The notes: a model not told the origin generated them from the letters alone. A stretch of DNA of 64,000 nucleotides from CAZCZU01 sp964503475 (GCA_964503475.1 CAZCZU010000001.1:62001-126000); one strand, 5' to 3'. Counted from the first letter of the stretch, positions 17,566 to 27,188 are shown. Program-made: numbers and translations.

Positions 17566-17889
17566 TTACTTCAGCTCGCTCTCGATCCAGGAACGAACCT
17601 CAGCCTTCTTGGCATCGTCCAGCTTGCGGTACTTCTTCAGCTGGGCAGCCATCAGGCCCTTCTTGCTGGCGAAAGCCGCAACCTTCGGCTCCAGCTCGGC
17701 ATCGGAGTTCAGGAAGGCGAACAGATCGTCAACCGAACCGTAGGCCGCAACAACCTTCTCGAAAGCCGGGCCAACCTTGTCCTTGTGGCCAGCGTGGCAG
17801 CTGGCGCAGAACGGCTTGGCCGAAGCGGTAGCGGCCATGCCGCCAAAAGCAAATGCTGCTGCTGCAGCAATCATCATAGTCTTCTTCAT
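17566..17889 (-). CDS. Small periplasmic monohaem cytochrome c
   Basis: 107 residues. Signal peptide ends ATASA|KP; the single haem site CASCH (Cys28, Cys31, His32) follows directly. The mature protein is about 83 residues, class I size, with a Met in GLMAAQL as a candidate sixth ligand. Such proteins carry electrons between inner-membrane complexes and outer-membrane or terminal enzymes. In an iron oxidiser it may take part in iron-derived electron flow, which is inference. GGGAGTGA lies upstream of the ATG. It appears to be monocistronic. Confidence 0.85.
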   Translation of the reverse strand: MKKTMMIAAAAAFAFGGMAATASAKPFCASCHAGHKDKVGPAFEKVVAAYGSVDDLFAFLNSDAELEPKVAAFASKKGLMAAQLKKYRKLDDAKKAEVRSWIESELK

Positions 17890-18108
17890 ATACTCACTCC
17901 CAGTGGTAAATATAAGCGCCTGCTAATGCAAAGCCGGAAGATTTTAAAGACGGCAGGGACAAAATGAAGGGGGGATTATTCCTCCTTTTCCGACAATCGC
18001 CTGTCGCATTTGGCTCCCGCTTTCAGCCGGGAAACGGCATGAAACGCATCCATGCATTCGTTCTGTACGCCCGGGCAATGGCAGGCGTGCGTGGCCTGCG
18101 CAGATGCC

Positions 18109-19920
18109 CTAGTAGGGCAGTTCGCTGTAGGCATAAACCTGGGCCGGATCGTTCAGGCGCACATAGTCACGCAGCGGTGCCAACAACGCACGCACATGGT
18201 CGCCAAAGCCGGCCTGCTGCAGCAGCGCACCGACAACACCCGATCCTTTCGCCTCACCGAACAGATCCTCCATGAGCATGGCGGTGAAACCCTGTTTCGG
18301 CTCCAGCTTCACGGTGCGGAAATCATCGGAAACGCCGGCCCGCCCGGCAGCTGAGGCGATCGCCTCCTTCAGGCCACCCAGCCGATCGACCAGCCCGATC
18401 CGCCTGGCATCCAGGCCGCTCCAGACCCGGCCCTGGGCAATCTTGTCCACATCGGCCACTCGCATCTTTCGCCCTTCCGCCACATGCTTGAGGAACTGGC
18501 GGTAGATGTGGTCGACCCCCAGCTGGAAGATGCGCGCCACCTCCGGGTCCAGCGGGCGATCGGCACGCATGGCACCGGCCACCTTCGTCGTGCCCAGGCC
18601 ATCGGTATGGATACCCAGAGCATCCATGCCACGGTGCAGTGTCGAATAGATGCCGAACACGCCCAGCGAACCGGTCAGTGTCGTCGGTGCGGCCCAGATC
18701 TCATCGGCGGCCGAGGCGATCCAGTAACCGCCGGAGGCGGCCACGCCGCCCATCGACACCACGACCGGCTTGCCGGCAGCCCGTACCCGCTCCACCTCCT
18801 TGCGGATCACCTCGGAAGCCAGGGCACTGCCCCCCGGACTGTCGATGCGCATGACGACCGCCTTGATGCGCGCATCCTCGCGCGCCTTACGCAGCAGATC
18901 GGCGACCGTATCGCCACCGATGGTACCGCTCGGCTGCTGGCCATCGAGTACCGGGCCGCTGGCGGTAATAATGGCAATGCGGTTCGGGCTATCCGGCTGG
19001 CGCAGGCGCGCAGCGGACAGGCGTACATACTGCTTGAAATCGAGCTCCGGCGGACGTTTCGATCCCTGCCAGTGCACCTGGTCGGCCAGCCAGGCATCCA
19101 CCTGATGACGATCCATCAGGGCATCGACGACATGTTCGCTTTTCAACAGTGCTGCCATGTCACCTTCGTGGCCGGCCAGAAACTGGGCCGGTGCATCGAG
19201 CAGCTGCTGCAGGCGGGCCGGCTTGATGCCGCGCATCCGTTCGATATCGCTTTTGTAGGCCTGCCAGAGCACATCCATCCAGGCACGGTTGGCCTTGCGT
19301 GCCGCATCCGACATCGAATCACGCATCAGGGGCTCGGCGGCCGACTTGTACTCGCCGGCCCGGAAGACCGTCACCTCCACCTTCAGCTTGTCGAGCATGC
19401 TCCTGAAATAGTTGCGATAGACGGCAAAGCCCTGCATCGAAACCAGGCCCATCGGATGCAGAAACACCTTATCCGCTGCCGCTGCAAGATAGTACTGGCT
19501 CTGGCTATACCCTTCGCCATAGGCGATCACCGGCTTGCCGCTGCTTTTAAACGCTTCGATAGCCCGGCCCAGGCGCTGCAAGGTGGCCAGCGAAGCATGC
19601 GACATCTGCTCAAGATCGAGTCGCACCGCCAGGATACGCGGATCGTCATGCGCCAGCGTCAACGCATCCTCGATATCGCTGATCCGCGTCTGATGTGCGG
19701 AGGGGAGGGCGAGCGGAAAGGCGGCCGGATCGGGACGCTCGATCTGTTCCACCAGTTTGCCATCGGGCTCGATCAGCAGAACCGCCTGCTCCGGCAGCTC
19801 GGGTCTGGCCAGCAGGAATGCACTGATAAACACCAGCAGCATCAGAATAAAAACCAGATTGGTCAGCACCAGTCGCAAGCGATCCAGCCCCTGCATGAAA
19901 GCTCTGAAAAAGCCGCGCAT
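18109..19920 (-). CDS. sppA: Signal peptide peptidase SppA, 67K type
   Basis: 603 residues from the ATG with GGAGGTG 4 nt upstream; a reading 17 codons longer is possible but lacks a site. One membrane anchor lies at about residues 18-37. It has two tandem peptidase S49 domains. The catalytic Lys of the first domain is in GEYKSAAEP (about 190) and the catalytic Ser of the second in GGVAASGGYWIA (about 396), the dyad arrangement of the long SppA form. It degrades cleaved signal peptides in the inner membrane. It is divergent from uppP. Confidence 0.93.
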   Translation of the reverse strand: MRGFFRAFMQGLDRLRLVLTNLVFILMLLVFISAFLLARPELPEQAVLLIEPDGKLVEQIERPDPAAFPLALPSAHQTRISDIEDALTLAHDDPRILAVRLDLEQMSHASLATLQRLGRAIEAFKSSGKPVIAYGEGYSQSQYYLAAAADKVFLHPMGLVSMQGFAVYRNYFRSMLDKLKVEVTVFRAGEYKSAAEPLMRDSMSDAARKANRAWMDVLWQAYKSDIERMRGIKPARLQQLLDAPAQFLAGHEGDMAALLKSEHVVDALMDRHQVDAWLADQVHWQGSKRPPELDFKQYVRLSAARLRQPDSPNRIAIITASGPVLDGQQPSGTIGGDTVADLLRKAREDARIKAVVMRIDSPGGSALASEVIRKEVERVRAAGKPVVVSMGGVAASGGYWIASAADEIWAAPTTLTGSLGVFGIYSTLHRGMDALGIHTDGLGTTKVAGAMRADRPLDPEVARIFQLGVDHIYRQFLKHVAEGRKMRVADVDKIAQGRVWSGLDARRIGLVDRLGGLKEAIASAAGRAGVSDDFRTVKLEPKQGFTAMLMEDLFGEAKGSGVVGALLQQAGFGDHVRALLAPLRDYVRLNDPAQVYAYSELPY

Positions 19921-20090
19921 GTTCACCTCCGTCGCTGCAGCTGCAACGTCAGGGGGTGTTATGACATACACGGGACAGCGATGCCAGTGATCGCATCACA
20001 ATCTCCGCGTGATATGTCTCCGTTTCGCCGATATGGTTGCCGGCAGTCGGCGACTTCCGATGTTCGGCGACGACCAAAGGAGCACGCTGC

Positions 20091-20858
20091 ATGGATATTG
20101 TGCAATCCATTATTCTGGGCCTCATCGAGGGCATCACCGAATTTCTGCCCATCTCATCCACCGGCCATCTGATTGTGGCCAGCGACTGGCTGGGCCTGCC
20201 GCAGAGCGAGGATAACAAGGCCTTCGAGGTGATCATCCAGCTGGCCGCCATCCTGGCCGTCACGGCCAACTACCGCGACAAGTTCACCCTGAAGGCGCTG
20301 GAACTGTGGCAGAAGGTGGTGCTGGCCTTCATTCCGGTCGGGATCGTCGGTCTGCTGCTGCACAAGCAGATCAAGGCCCTCTTCTCGGTCGAGATCGTAG
20401 CCGCCATGTTCATCGTCGGCGGTGTCATTTTCCTGATCGTTGAATTCCTGCAGCGCGGCAAGAGCCAGCCGGTCACCCGCCTGGAAGATGTCAGTTACAG
20501 GCAGGCCCTGTGGATCGGCATCGCCCAGGTCTTTGCCCTGATCCCGGGTACCAGCCGGGCCGGTGCTTCGATTATCGGCGCGATGCTGGTCGGGCTGGAT
20601 CGCAAGACGAGTGCCGAGTTCTCCTTTCTGCTGGCGCTGCCGGTGATGCTGGCGGCCAGCGGCTTCGATCTGCTCAAACATTACCAGGATTTTGCCGGCA
20701 GCGACTGGCTGACACTGGCTGCCGGCTTCATCACCGCCTTTATCGCCGCCTTTGTCACCATGAAGCTGCTGCTCGGATTCCTGCAACGCTTTACCTTTGT
20801 CGCCTTCGGCGTCTATCGCATCCTCTTCGGCGCGCTGCTGCTCTGGGTCGCTCTCTGA
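20091..20858 (+). CDS. uppP: Undecaprenyl-diphosphatase
   Basis: 255 residues, about eight membrane segments. Contains EGITEFLPISSTGHL near the N-terminus and IPGTSRAG in the middle, the two active-site regions of the BacA/UppP family. It recycles undecaprenyl pyrophosphate to the monophosphate carrier for peptidoglycan and surface polymers. The ATG has AAGGAG 8 nt upstream; an 18-codon longer reading lacks one. It shares its last base with the start of lgt (TGATG), so both are co-translated. Confidence 0.95.
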   Translation: MDIVQSIILGLIEGITEFLPISSTGHLIVASDWLGLPQSEDNKAFEVIIQLAAILAVTANYRDKFTLKALELWQKVVLAFIPVGIVGLLLHKQIKALFSVEIVAAMFIVGGVIFLIVEFLQRGKSQPVTRLEDVSYRQALWIGIAQVFALIPGTSRAGASIIGAMLVGLDRKTSAEFSFLLALPVMLAASGFDLLKHYQDFAGSDWLTLAAGFITAFIAAFVTMKLLLGFLQRFTFVAFGVYRILFGALLLWVAL

Positions 20859-21655
20859 TGCTGCACTGGCCGAACATCGATCCCGTTGCCCTGCAGCTGG
20901 GGCCGGTCGCCATTCACTGGTACGGCCTGATGTATGTAGCCGGTTTCCTGCTCACTTGGTGGCTGGTGCGCAAACAGCTGGTCGATGCCGGCATCTGGGA
21001 GACCCGCATCGATGCCGAACACTACGAAGGGCTGTTCACCGCCCTGATCCTCGGCGTGGTACTCGGCGGACGCATCGCCTATGTACTCTTCTACAACTTC
21101 GGCTATTACCTGCATCACCCGATCGAGGTGTTCTACATCTGGCAGGGCGGCATGTCGTTCCATGGCGGCATGGTGGGGCCGCTGCTCGCCGGCTGGTGGT
21201 ACTGCCGCCGCCACGATCTGCCGTTCATGGCCCTTGCCGACCGTTTCTTTACCGTGGCCCCGCTGGGCCTTGCCCTCGGCCGCATCGGCAATTTCATCAA
21301 TGGCGAGCTGTGGGGCAGGGTGACCGATGTGCCGTGGGGCATGATTTTTCCGCAGGCGGGGCCGGAGCCGCGTCACCCAAGCCAGCTCTACGAGATGACC
21401 CTGGAAGGGTTCGTTCTCTTCGCCCTGCTCTGGCTGACGCGCAACAGGCAGTGGCCGGAAGGGATGCGCGTGGCCCTGTTTCTCTGCGGCTATGCCGTGG
21501 CGCGTATTATTTGCGAGAATTTCCGTCAGCCCGATGAACAGCTCGGCTTTCTTTTCGGCGGCATCACCATGGGCATGCTCCTCTCTTCATTGATGCTGGC
21601 CGCCGGGATCGGCATGGCCCTCTATCTGTACCGTAAAAGCCATAAGCCGCAATGA
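20858..21655 (+). CDS. lgt: Prolipoprotein diacylglyceryl transferase
   Basis: 265 residues with seven predicted membrane segments. Carries the Lgt signature GRIGNFINGELWG, the MSFHGGMVG segment with the conserved His, and RHPSQLYE near the periplasmic face. It attaches diacylglycerol to the lipobox Cys of prolipoproteins, several of which are encoded in this window. It starts by overlapping the uppP stop by one base. Confidence 0.96.
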   Translation: MLHWPNIDPVALQLGPVAIHWYGLMYVAGFLLTWWLVRKQLVDAGIWETRIDAEHYEGLFTALILGVVLGGRIAYVLFYNFGYYLHHPIEVFYIWQGGMSFHGGMVGPLLAGWWYCRRHDLPFMALADRFFTVAPLGLALGRIGNFINGELWGRVTDVPWGMIFPQAGPEPRHPSQLYEMTLEGFVLFALLWLTRNRQWPEGMRVALFLCGYAVARIICENFRQPDEQLGFLFGGITMGMLLSSLMLAAGIGMALYLYRKSHKPQ

Positions 21656-21849
21656 CTCCGGCGATACCACTGTGATTCCGGTTACAGCCATTTACGGCCC
21701 GGTCTGATCTGCTCTCGCCTCGCTGCGACGGGGCAGTTGCCAAGGATGCGCGGGCAAGGGCGAAACCGTGTTTTGCCCCGGCGTGGCTGATTTTGGCACG
21801 ATGCCAATCATCGGCATCTCCCTAAGCAGGGCAAGGATGGGGAACTCTC
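21656..21849. other. Leader region of the CHASE2-kinase gene
   Basis: 194 bp without a gene. It has hairpins GATGCC-N7-GGCATC (21,800-21,818) and CCCTAAGCAGGG just before the start of the kinase gene, which might shape its leader mRNA. No riboswitch class is recognised. Confidence 0.3.
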
Positions 21850-24342
21850 ATGATTTTTCGTTTATTTCGCAAAGAGTGGGTCGTTGCGCTTCTGCTGGCA
21901 GCCCTGTTTCTGGCCGTTTCACAAACAGCTCTCTTCGCCCGCATGGATGGCTGGCTGTTCAGTTTCGGCCAGCAGCTGGTCCGTACAGCCGACAAGCCGC
22001 TGGCCAATGTCGCCATCATCGATATCGACAAGGCGAGCCATGACCACTTCGGCGGCAAACAATTCTCCCTGACCTATGCCCTGGAGAAGTTGCTGGAGGC
22101 CGAGCCGCAGGCGATCGGCATTCTGATGCCGCTGGCGGAGCCGGACGGAAAGCCGGCGCTTGAAGCCCTGGATAATCTGGCCACGGAAACCGCCGCGATG
22201 AAGCTGTCGCAGAAAGAGATCGCCGCCATCACCCGCTTGATCGAGAACGAGAAACGGCATCTGGACAGCAACCAGCGGATTGCCTATGCCATCCGCAAAT
22301 CCGGCCTCGTCACCCTGGCCATGCATGATCGTACCGCCGCCGCCTCGCTGCCGCTTGCCTTTACCCCGCAGCCGGACAGCACCATGCAAAAGCTGTACCG
22401 CAGGCTTGCCCCGCTGCATGCATCACGCCTGACCATTCTCGACAACTTTGCCCGACCCGACCCGATGTTTGCCGATGCGGCACGCAATACCGGCTGGCTT
22501 TCGTTGCCGGTCGATTATGATGGCCGCAGCCGCAGTTTCGAACTGGTGCACACCGACCATGCCGGACACGCCATCGGCAGCATGCCGCTGCTGCTCAGCA
22601 TGGCGAAAAGTGCTGACGATGATGCCATCAGCATCGAACCCGGCTTGGTCAAACAGGGTGGCCGAAGCGTGAAAACCGACCCGTTCTGGCGCGCCTTCAT
22701 CCGCCTCTATTACGAGAACGATTCGCTGGCGCTTCCCCGCCATATTGCCCTGGGCACCCTGCTCGACAAGGATTTCAAGGCATCGTCCATGAACGGGAAA
22801 GTGGTGTTGATCGCCGATGAGTCGATGCTGCGGCCGGTTCAGCAGGTGGCCGGTGGTCATGAGCTGGCGGTCGCCGATTTTGTCGCCATCGCCACGGCCA
22901 ACATGCTCAACGATGACCTGTTCACCCGCACCGCCACGACCACCTGGCTGGAGTTGCTGCTGTTCGTTGCGGCCGCACTGGTCCTGGCACTGGCCATTCC
23001 GCGGCTGCACTACGGTGTTGGCCTCGGCCTGGCCCTGCTGCTGATTCTGCTGCTGGCCGGCAGCACCGAGTACCTGCTGCTGACCAAACAGCTGTGGCTG
23101 AAAACGGCTCTTCCGATCAGCCTACTGCTGATCGGCATGCTGATCCTCGGGCTGCGTCGTCTCTATGCTGCCCAGGCTAAAACCCATCAGCATGAAGTGG
23201 CCCACACCCTGCGCCAGCTGGGCCTGGCCTATCAGGAGCAGAACAAACTCGACCTGGCATTCGAGGCCTTCCAGAAGCTGCCGCCCCAGCCCGCCAACCT
23301 CGAAGCACTCTACAACCTGGCCCTCGATTTCGAACGCCGCCGACGCTACGAGCGGGCTGTCGCCGCCTATCAGCACATCCTGCACCATGACGGTAATTTC
23401 AAGGATGTCATTGCCCGCAAACTGAATGCCGAGAAGATGGAGCGTTCGCTCTCCATGAACAGCGGCCAGTTCACCGCCAGTATTCTCCTGATGCCGGACG
23501 AGAACGGCCTGAAGCCGCAACTGGGCCGCTATGAGGTGGAGAAGGAGCTGGGCCGCGGCGTCATGGGTGCCGTCTATCTCGGCCGCGATCCGAAAATCGA
23601 CCGCACCGTGGCCATCAAGACCCTGGCACTGTCGCAGGAGTTCGAGGCCGAGGAGCTGCAGGAGGTGGAGAACCGCTTCTTCCACGAAGCCGCCGCCGCC
23701 GGACGCCTCAACCATCCGAATATCGTCACCATCTACGATGCAGGCGAAGAGCACGACCTTGCCTATATCGCCATGGAATTTATCGAAGGACAGCCGCTCA
23801 GCGATTATGTACAGCCCAAGAAGCTGCTAGCGGTGGAAACGGTACTGAATATTGTCGCCCAGGTGGCCGGCGGCCTCGATTACGCCTACAAGCAGGGGGT
23901 CGTGCACCGCGACATCAAGCCGGGCAACATCATGTACAACGACAAGAGTGGTCTGGTGAAGATTGCCGATTTCGGTATTGCCCGCATCACCTCATCCAGC
24001 CGCACCAAGACCGGTGCCATTCTCGGCACCCCCTCGTACATGTCGCCGGAGCAGATCAGCAGCCAGAAGGTGGATGGACGCTCGGATATCTTCTCGCTCG
24101 GCTCCACCCTGTACACGCTGCTCACCGGCAAGAAGGCCTTCAGCGCCGACTCGATCGCCGCCCTGAGCTACCAGATCACCTCCGAGAAACATCCGGATCC
24201 GACCAAGCTGCGTGAAGGCCTGCCGAACTGCGTTAAAAACATTCTCGACAAGGCACTGCAGAAAGACCCGGACAACCGCTATCAGGATGGCATGGCGATG
24301 CGCCGGGCCATTCTGCGTTGCCTCAAGAATATGGAGTCATAG
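21850..24342 (+). CDS. CHASE2-TPR-serine/threonine protein kinase
   Basis: 830 residues. One N-terminal membrane segment (about 11-28) is followed by a periplasmic CHASE2-like sensor to about 365, with an IDIDKASHDHFGGKQ start. Then come about three membrane segments (370-440), a short TPR region (about 455-520), and a C-terminal Hanks-type kinase from about 557. The kinase has a modified glycine loop (GRGVMGAVY), Lys in VAIKTL, the catalytic HRDIKPGNIM, DFG, and GTPSYMSPEQ. All catalytic residues are present. The domain order is unusual because the kinase follows the sensor through a TPR linker. An extracellular signal probably controls phosphorylation in the cytoplasm. Confidence 0.88.
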   Translation: MIFRLFRKEWVVALLLAALFLAVSQTALFARMDGWLFSFGQQLVRTADKPLANVAIIDIDKASHDHFGGKQFSLTYALEKLLEAEPQAIGILMPLAEPDGKPALEALDNLATETAAMKLSQKEIAAITRLIENEKRHLDSNQRIAYAIRKSGLVTLAMHDRTAAASLPLAFTPQPDSTMQKLYRRLAPLHASRLTILDNFARPDPMFADAARNTGWLSLPVDYDGRSRSFELVHTDHAGHAIGSMPLLLSMAKSADDDAISIEPGLVKQGGRSVKTDPFWRAFIRLYYENDSLALPRHIALGTLLDKDFKASSMNGKVVLIADESMLRPVQQVAGGHELAVADFVAIATANMLNDDLFTRTATTTWLELLLFVAAALVLALAIPRLHYGVGLGLALLLILLLAGSTEYLLLTKQLWLKTALPISLLLIGMLILGLRRLYAAQAKTHQHEVAHTLRQLGLAYQEQNKLDLAFEAFQKLPPQPANLEALYNLALDFERRRRYERAVAAYQHILHHDGNFKDVIARKLNAEKMERSLSMNSGQFTASILLMPDENGLKPQLGRYEVEKELGRGVMGAVYLGRDPKIDRTVAIKTLALSQEFEAEELQEVENRFFHEAAAAGRLNHPNIVTIYDAGEEHDLAYIAMEFIEGQPLSDYVQPKKLLAVETVLNIVAQVAGGLDYAYKQGVVHRDIKPGNIMYNDKSGLVKIADFGIARITSSSRTKTGAILGTPSYMSPEQISSQKVDGRSDIFSLGSTLYTLLTGKKAFSADSIAALSYQITSEKHPDPTKLREGLPNCVKNILDKALQKDPDNRYQDGMAMRRAILRCLKNMES

Positions 24343-24359
24343 GGAAGAGGGAGGCCTGT

Positions 24360-24572
24360 TCAGGCGATCAGCCGGGCCTCGATCTCGCTGACCTTGCGGG
24401 CATCCTTGCCGCTGATCCGCTGCAGCAGGAACGACCAGAAACTCGCTTCGCGCACGAAGTTTGCCTGGCGCCCCATGTAATCGATCCGGATACCGTGGCC
24501 ATGCACCTCGACCCGAATCCCTTTCATGCCGCGAAATGCCGCGGCGATCGTCTCTGCCCGCACAACGTTCAT
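24360..24572 (-). CDS. Small conserved-looking protein of unknown function
   Basis: 70 residues, convergent to the kinase gene and divergent from xth. AAGGAG lies 7 nt before the ATG, which supports real translation. The sequence is soluble and basic, with a strand-like piece RVEVHGHGIRIDYMGR and a helical end. No family is recognised. Confidence 0.6.
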   Translation of the reverse strand: MNVVRAETIAAAFRGMKGIRVEVHGHGIRIDYMGRQANFVREASFWSFLLQRISGKDARKVSEIEARLIA

Positions 24573-24692
24573 GATGCTCTCCTTATCCCGCCTAACGGGG
24601 ATGCCGCCAACCTGCAGGGTTCACAGCCAGCTGTCGGTGAGTCGTCTCACGCTGCATTGCAATGGCAGCAAGGCTCGGACAGCATCGTCGGC

Positions 24693-25451
24693 ATGCGCAT
24701 CACCTCCTGGAACGTCAATTCGCTCAACGTACGCCTGCCGCATGTGCTGGAGTACCTGCGAAAGGAGCAGCCGGATGTACTCGCCCTGCAGGAGACCAAG
24801 CTGCCGGACGAGAAATTTCCGCAGGCCGAGATCGAGCAGGCCGGCTACCGGGCAGTGTTCAGCGGCCAGAAGACCTACAACGGCGTCGCCATCTTAAGCC
24901 GCATAGCGGCCACTGATCCGGTATACGACTTGCCCGGCCTGGACGATCCGCAGCGACGCCTGCTGGCGGTGACGCTCGGTGATCTGCGGATCATCGATGT
25001 CTACATTCCCAACGGTCAGGCGGTCGACTCCGAAAAATACGACTACAAGTTCCGCTGGCTTGAGGCCTTCCGCGCCTTTCTTGCCGGCGAGATGCGGCAA
25101 CACGAACGACTGGTCGTGCTGGGCGATTTCAATATTGCGCCGGCCGATATCGATGTGCACAACCCGGCCCGCTGGCAGGAGAAGATCATGTGTTCGGGCA
25201 GGGAGCGCGATTTCTTCGCCTCGCTGCTGCAGCTGGGGCTGACCGATTCCCTGCGCCAGCTGCACCCGGAAGAGGGGATGCACAGCTGGTGGGATTACCG
25301 GCTGAATGCTTTCGATCGCGGCTGGGGGCTGCGCATCGACCATATTCTGGCCAGCCGTGCCCTGCAGGCCGTTGCCGGCGGTGTACACACCCGCTACCGG
25401 GCCCTCGAGCGCCCCTCCGACCATGCTCCGGTGTGGGCGGAGCTGACATGA
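24693..25451 (+). CDS. xth: Exodeoxyribonuclease III
   Basis: 252 residues. Endonuclease/exonuclease/phosphatase fold: SWNVNSL at the start, LALQETKL with the metal-binding Glu, GDFNIAP with catalytic Asp and Asn, and the SDHAPVWAEL end with the catalytic Asp-His. It repairs abasic sites and removes blocked 3' ends. It is near the E. coli enzyme in length. The start ATG is assigned from homology, because a 125-codon upstream extension of the open frame is antisense to another gene. The stop overlaps yjbQ (ATGA). Confidence 0.95.
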   Translation: MRITSWNVNSLNVRLPHVLEYLRKEQPDVLALQETKLPDEKFPQAEIEQAGYRAVFSGQKTYNGVAILSRIAATDPVYDLPGLDDPQRRLLAVTLGDLRIIDVYIPNGQAVDSEKYDYKFRWLEAFRAFLAGEMRQHERLVVLGDFNIAPADIDVHNPARWQEKIMCSGRERDFFASLLQLGLTDSLRQLHPEEGMHSWWDYRLNAFDRGWGLRIDHILASRALQAVAGGVHTRYRALERPSDHAPVWAELT

Positions 25452-25867
25452 AACAGCTTCAGCATACGCTGCGCATCGCCGCCAATGGCCGCGGCTTTTA
25501 TCATGTGACCCGCGACGTACAGGCACAGGTGAGCGAAAGTGGTATCACCACCGGCATGGCCTGCCTTTTCGTGCGCCACACCAGCTGCTCGCTGATGATT
25601 CAGGAGAATGCCGATCCGGACGTGCTGCATGACATGGAGCAGTTCATGCAGCGACTGGTTCCGGACGGCGATCCCCGTTTCCGGCACAGCGCCGAAGGGC
25701 CGGACGACATGCCGGCCCATATCCGCATGGCCCTGACCCAGGTATCGCTGACCATCCCGATCACCAATGGACGCCTGGCGCTTGGCACCTGGCAGGGCAT
25801 CTACCTCTACGAGCATCGCCTGCACACGATGAACCGTACCATTCTGCTGCATCTGCAGGGGGCATGA
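25448..25867 (+). CDS. yjbQ: YjbQ family protein (UPF0047)
   Basis: 139 residues. Carries the family landmarks FVRHTSCSL, EGPDDMPAHIR and GTWQGIYLYEHR, with conserved His residues that form a metal site. E. coli YjbQ shows weak thiamin-phosphate-synthase activity; the true role is unresolved. It overlaps xth by 4 bp and is probably co-expressed. Confidence 0.92.
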   Translation: MKQLQHTLRIAANGRGFYHVTRDVQAQVSESGITTGMACLFVRHTSCSLMIQENADPDVLHDMEQFMQRLVPDGDPRFRHSAEGPDDMPAHIRMALTQVSLTIPITNGRLALGTWQGIYLYEHRLHTMNRTILLHLQGA

Positions 25868-25931
25868 CTGCCGTCACAGTCACGGCTTTCATGCGGTGCC
25901 ATAGTCGCCGCCGTATGCAAGGAGGTGGCAG

Positions 25932-26042
25932 ATGTACGGTATCCTTACGGTTCAACCCCATCATTATAGCCGGATCGGGCCATGGGGCTATGCGATGATT
26001 GCCTGCCTCTGCGCCCTGATCGCCTCGACCATCGGCGCCTAG
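25932..26042 (+). CDS. 36-residue predicted membrane peptide
   Basis: A short frame with an ideal GGAGG 6 nt before the ATG. Residues 1-16 are polar with two adjacent His; residues 17-36 form one hydrophobic segment (GYAMIACLCALIASTIGA). It sits between yjbQ and mreB. Size and Shine-Dalgarno make it a good candidate small membrane protein, but there is no homology support. Confidence 0.5.
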   Translation: MYGILTVQPHHYSRIGPWGYAMIACLCALIASTIGA

Positions 26043-26084
26043 AGAATCCAGCCATCCCGCCACACCGCTGCCACAAAGCATTCC

Positions 26085-26113
26085 TTTACCTGAACAGTTC
26101 CGGCATTTATGCT
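26085..26113 (+). promoter_or_regulatory. Candidate promoter of the mre operon
   Basis: TTTACC, a 17-bp spacer and TATGCT lie 35 bp before the chosen mreB start. The match to the sigma-70 consensus is moderate. Confidence 0.4.
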
Positions 26114-26147
26114 CGGGCAGCTATCCCTATCCACAGGTTTTAACACC

Positions 26148-27182
26148 ATGCTGCAAAAGATTTTCGGTATTTTCTCCCGCGACATTTCGATTGACCTCGG
26201 AACGGCCAACACACTGATTTATGTGCGTGGCGAGGGGATCGTACTGAACGAACCCTCCGTTGTTGCCGTATACGACGAGGGGCGCAACAACCGCAAGGTG
26301 CTTGCCGTCGGCGCCGATGCCAAACGCATGCTGGGGCGTACGCCGGATGCCATCTCGGCCATCCGCCCGCTGAAGGATGGTGTGATTGCCGATTTCGTGG
26401 TCACCGAGGAGATGCTGAAACAGTTTATCCGCAAGGTGCACAAGCGCGCCTGGGGTATTGCTCCGCGCATCGTCATCTGCGTGCCTTACGGCTCCACGCC
26501 GGTGGAGCGTCGCGCCATTCGCGAATCGGCCCTGTCGGCCGGTGCCCGCGAGGTCTACCTGATCGAGGAGCCAATGGCGGCCGCCATCGGTGCCGATCTG
26601 CCGGTTACCGAGGCCTCCGGCTCCATGGTTGTCGATATCGGCGGCGGTACGAGCGAGATCGCCGTGATCTCCTATGGCGGTATTGTCTATTCGCGCTCGG
26701 TTCGCGTCGGTGGCGACAAAATGGACGAGGCGATCATCAATCACCTGCGCCGCAAATACAGCCTGCTGATCGGCCATGCCACAGCAGAAAACATCAAGAT
26801 GCAGCTGGGCAGTGCCTACCCGCAGGAGAAACGCCGCGAGATGGAGGTCAAGGGACGCGACCTGATCAACGGCGTGCCCAAGAACCTGACCCTGGATGAT
26901 TCCGAAATCCTCGAAGCGCTGACCGAACCGGTCAATGCCATCATCGAAGGCGTCAAAGTCTGTCTGGAACGCACCCCGCCGGAGCTGTCGGCCGATATCG
27001 TCGACAAGGGCATCATGCTGACCGGTGGCGGTGCGCTGCTCGTCGGTCTCGACCAGTTGCTGCGCGAAGAGACCGGCCTGCCGGTCACGGTGGCCGAAAA
27101 CCCGCTCGATTGCGTGGTGATGGGCAGTGGCCGCGTACTTGAAGAGCTGGATCGCATGCGGGGCGTACTCTTTAAGGATTAA
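26148..27182 (+). CDS. mreB: Rod-shape-determining protein MreB
   Basis: 344 residues, actin fold. Phosphate-1 loop IDLGTANTLIY near the N-terminus, phosphate-2 loop VVDIGGGTSEIAVIS (about 164-178) and adenosine motif GIMLTGGGALLVGLD (about 287-301). It forms filaments under the inner membrane that guide lateral wall synthesis. The chosen ATG gives the normal length; an in-frame ATG 13 codons earlier lies in the promoter region. First gene of mreB-mreC-mreD-mrdA-rodA. Confidence 0.97.
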   Translation: MLQKIFGIFSRDISIDLGTANTLIYVRGEGIVLNEPSVVAVYDEGRNNRKVLAVGADAKRMLGRTPDAISAIRPLKDGVIADFVVTEEMLKQFIRKVHKRAWGIAPRIVICVPYGSTPVERRAIRESALSAGAREVYLIEEPMAAAIGADLPVTEASGSMVVDIGGGTSEIAVISYGGIVYSRSVRVGGDKMDEAIINHLRRKYSLLIGHATAENIKMQLGSAYPQEKRREMEVKGRDLINGVPKNLTLDDSEILEALTEPVNAIIEGVKVCLERTPPELSADIVDKGIMLTGGGALLVGLDQLLREETGLPVTVAENPLDCVVMGSGRVLEELDRMRGVLFKD

Positions 27183-27188
27183 CGCAGC

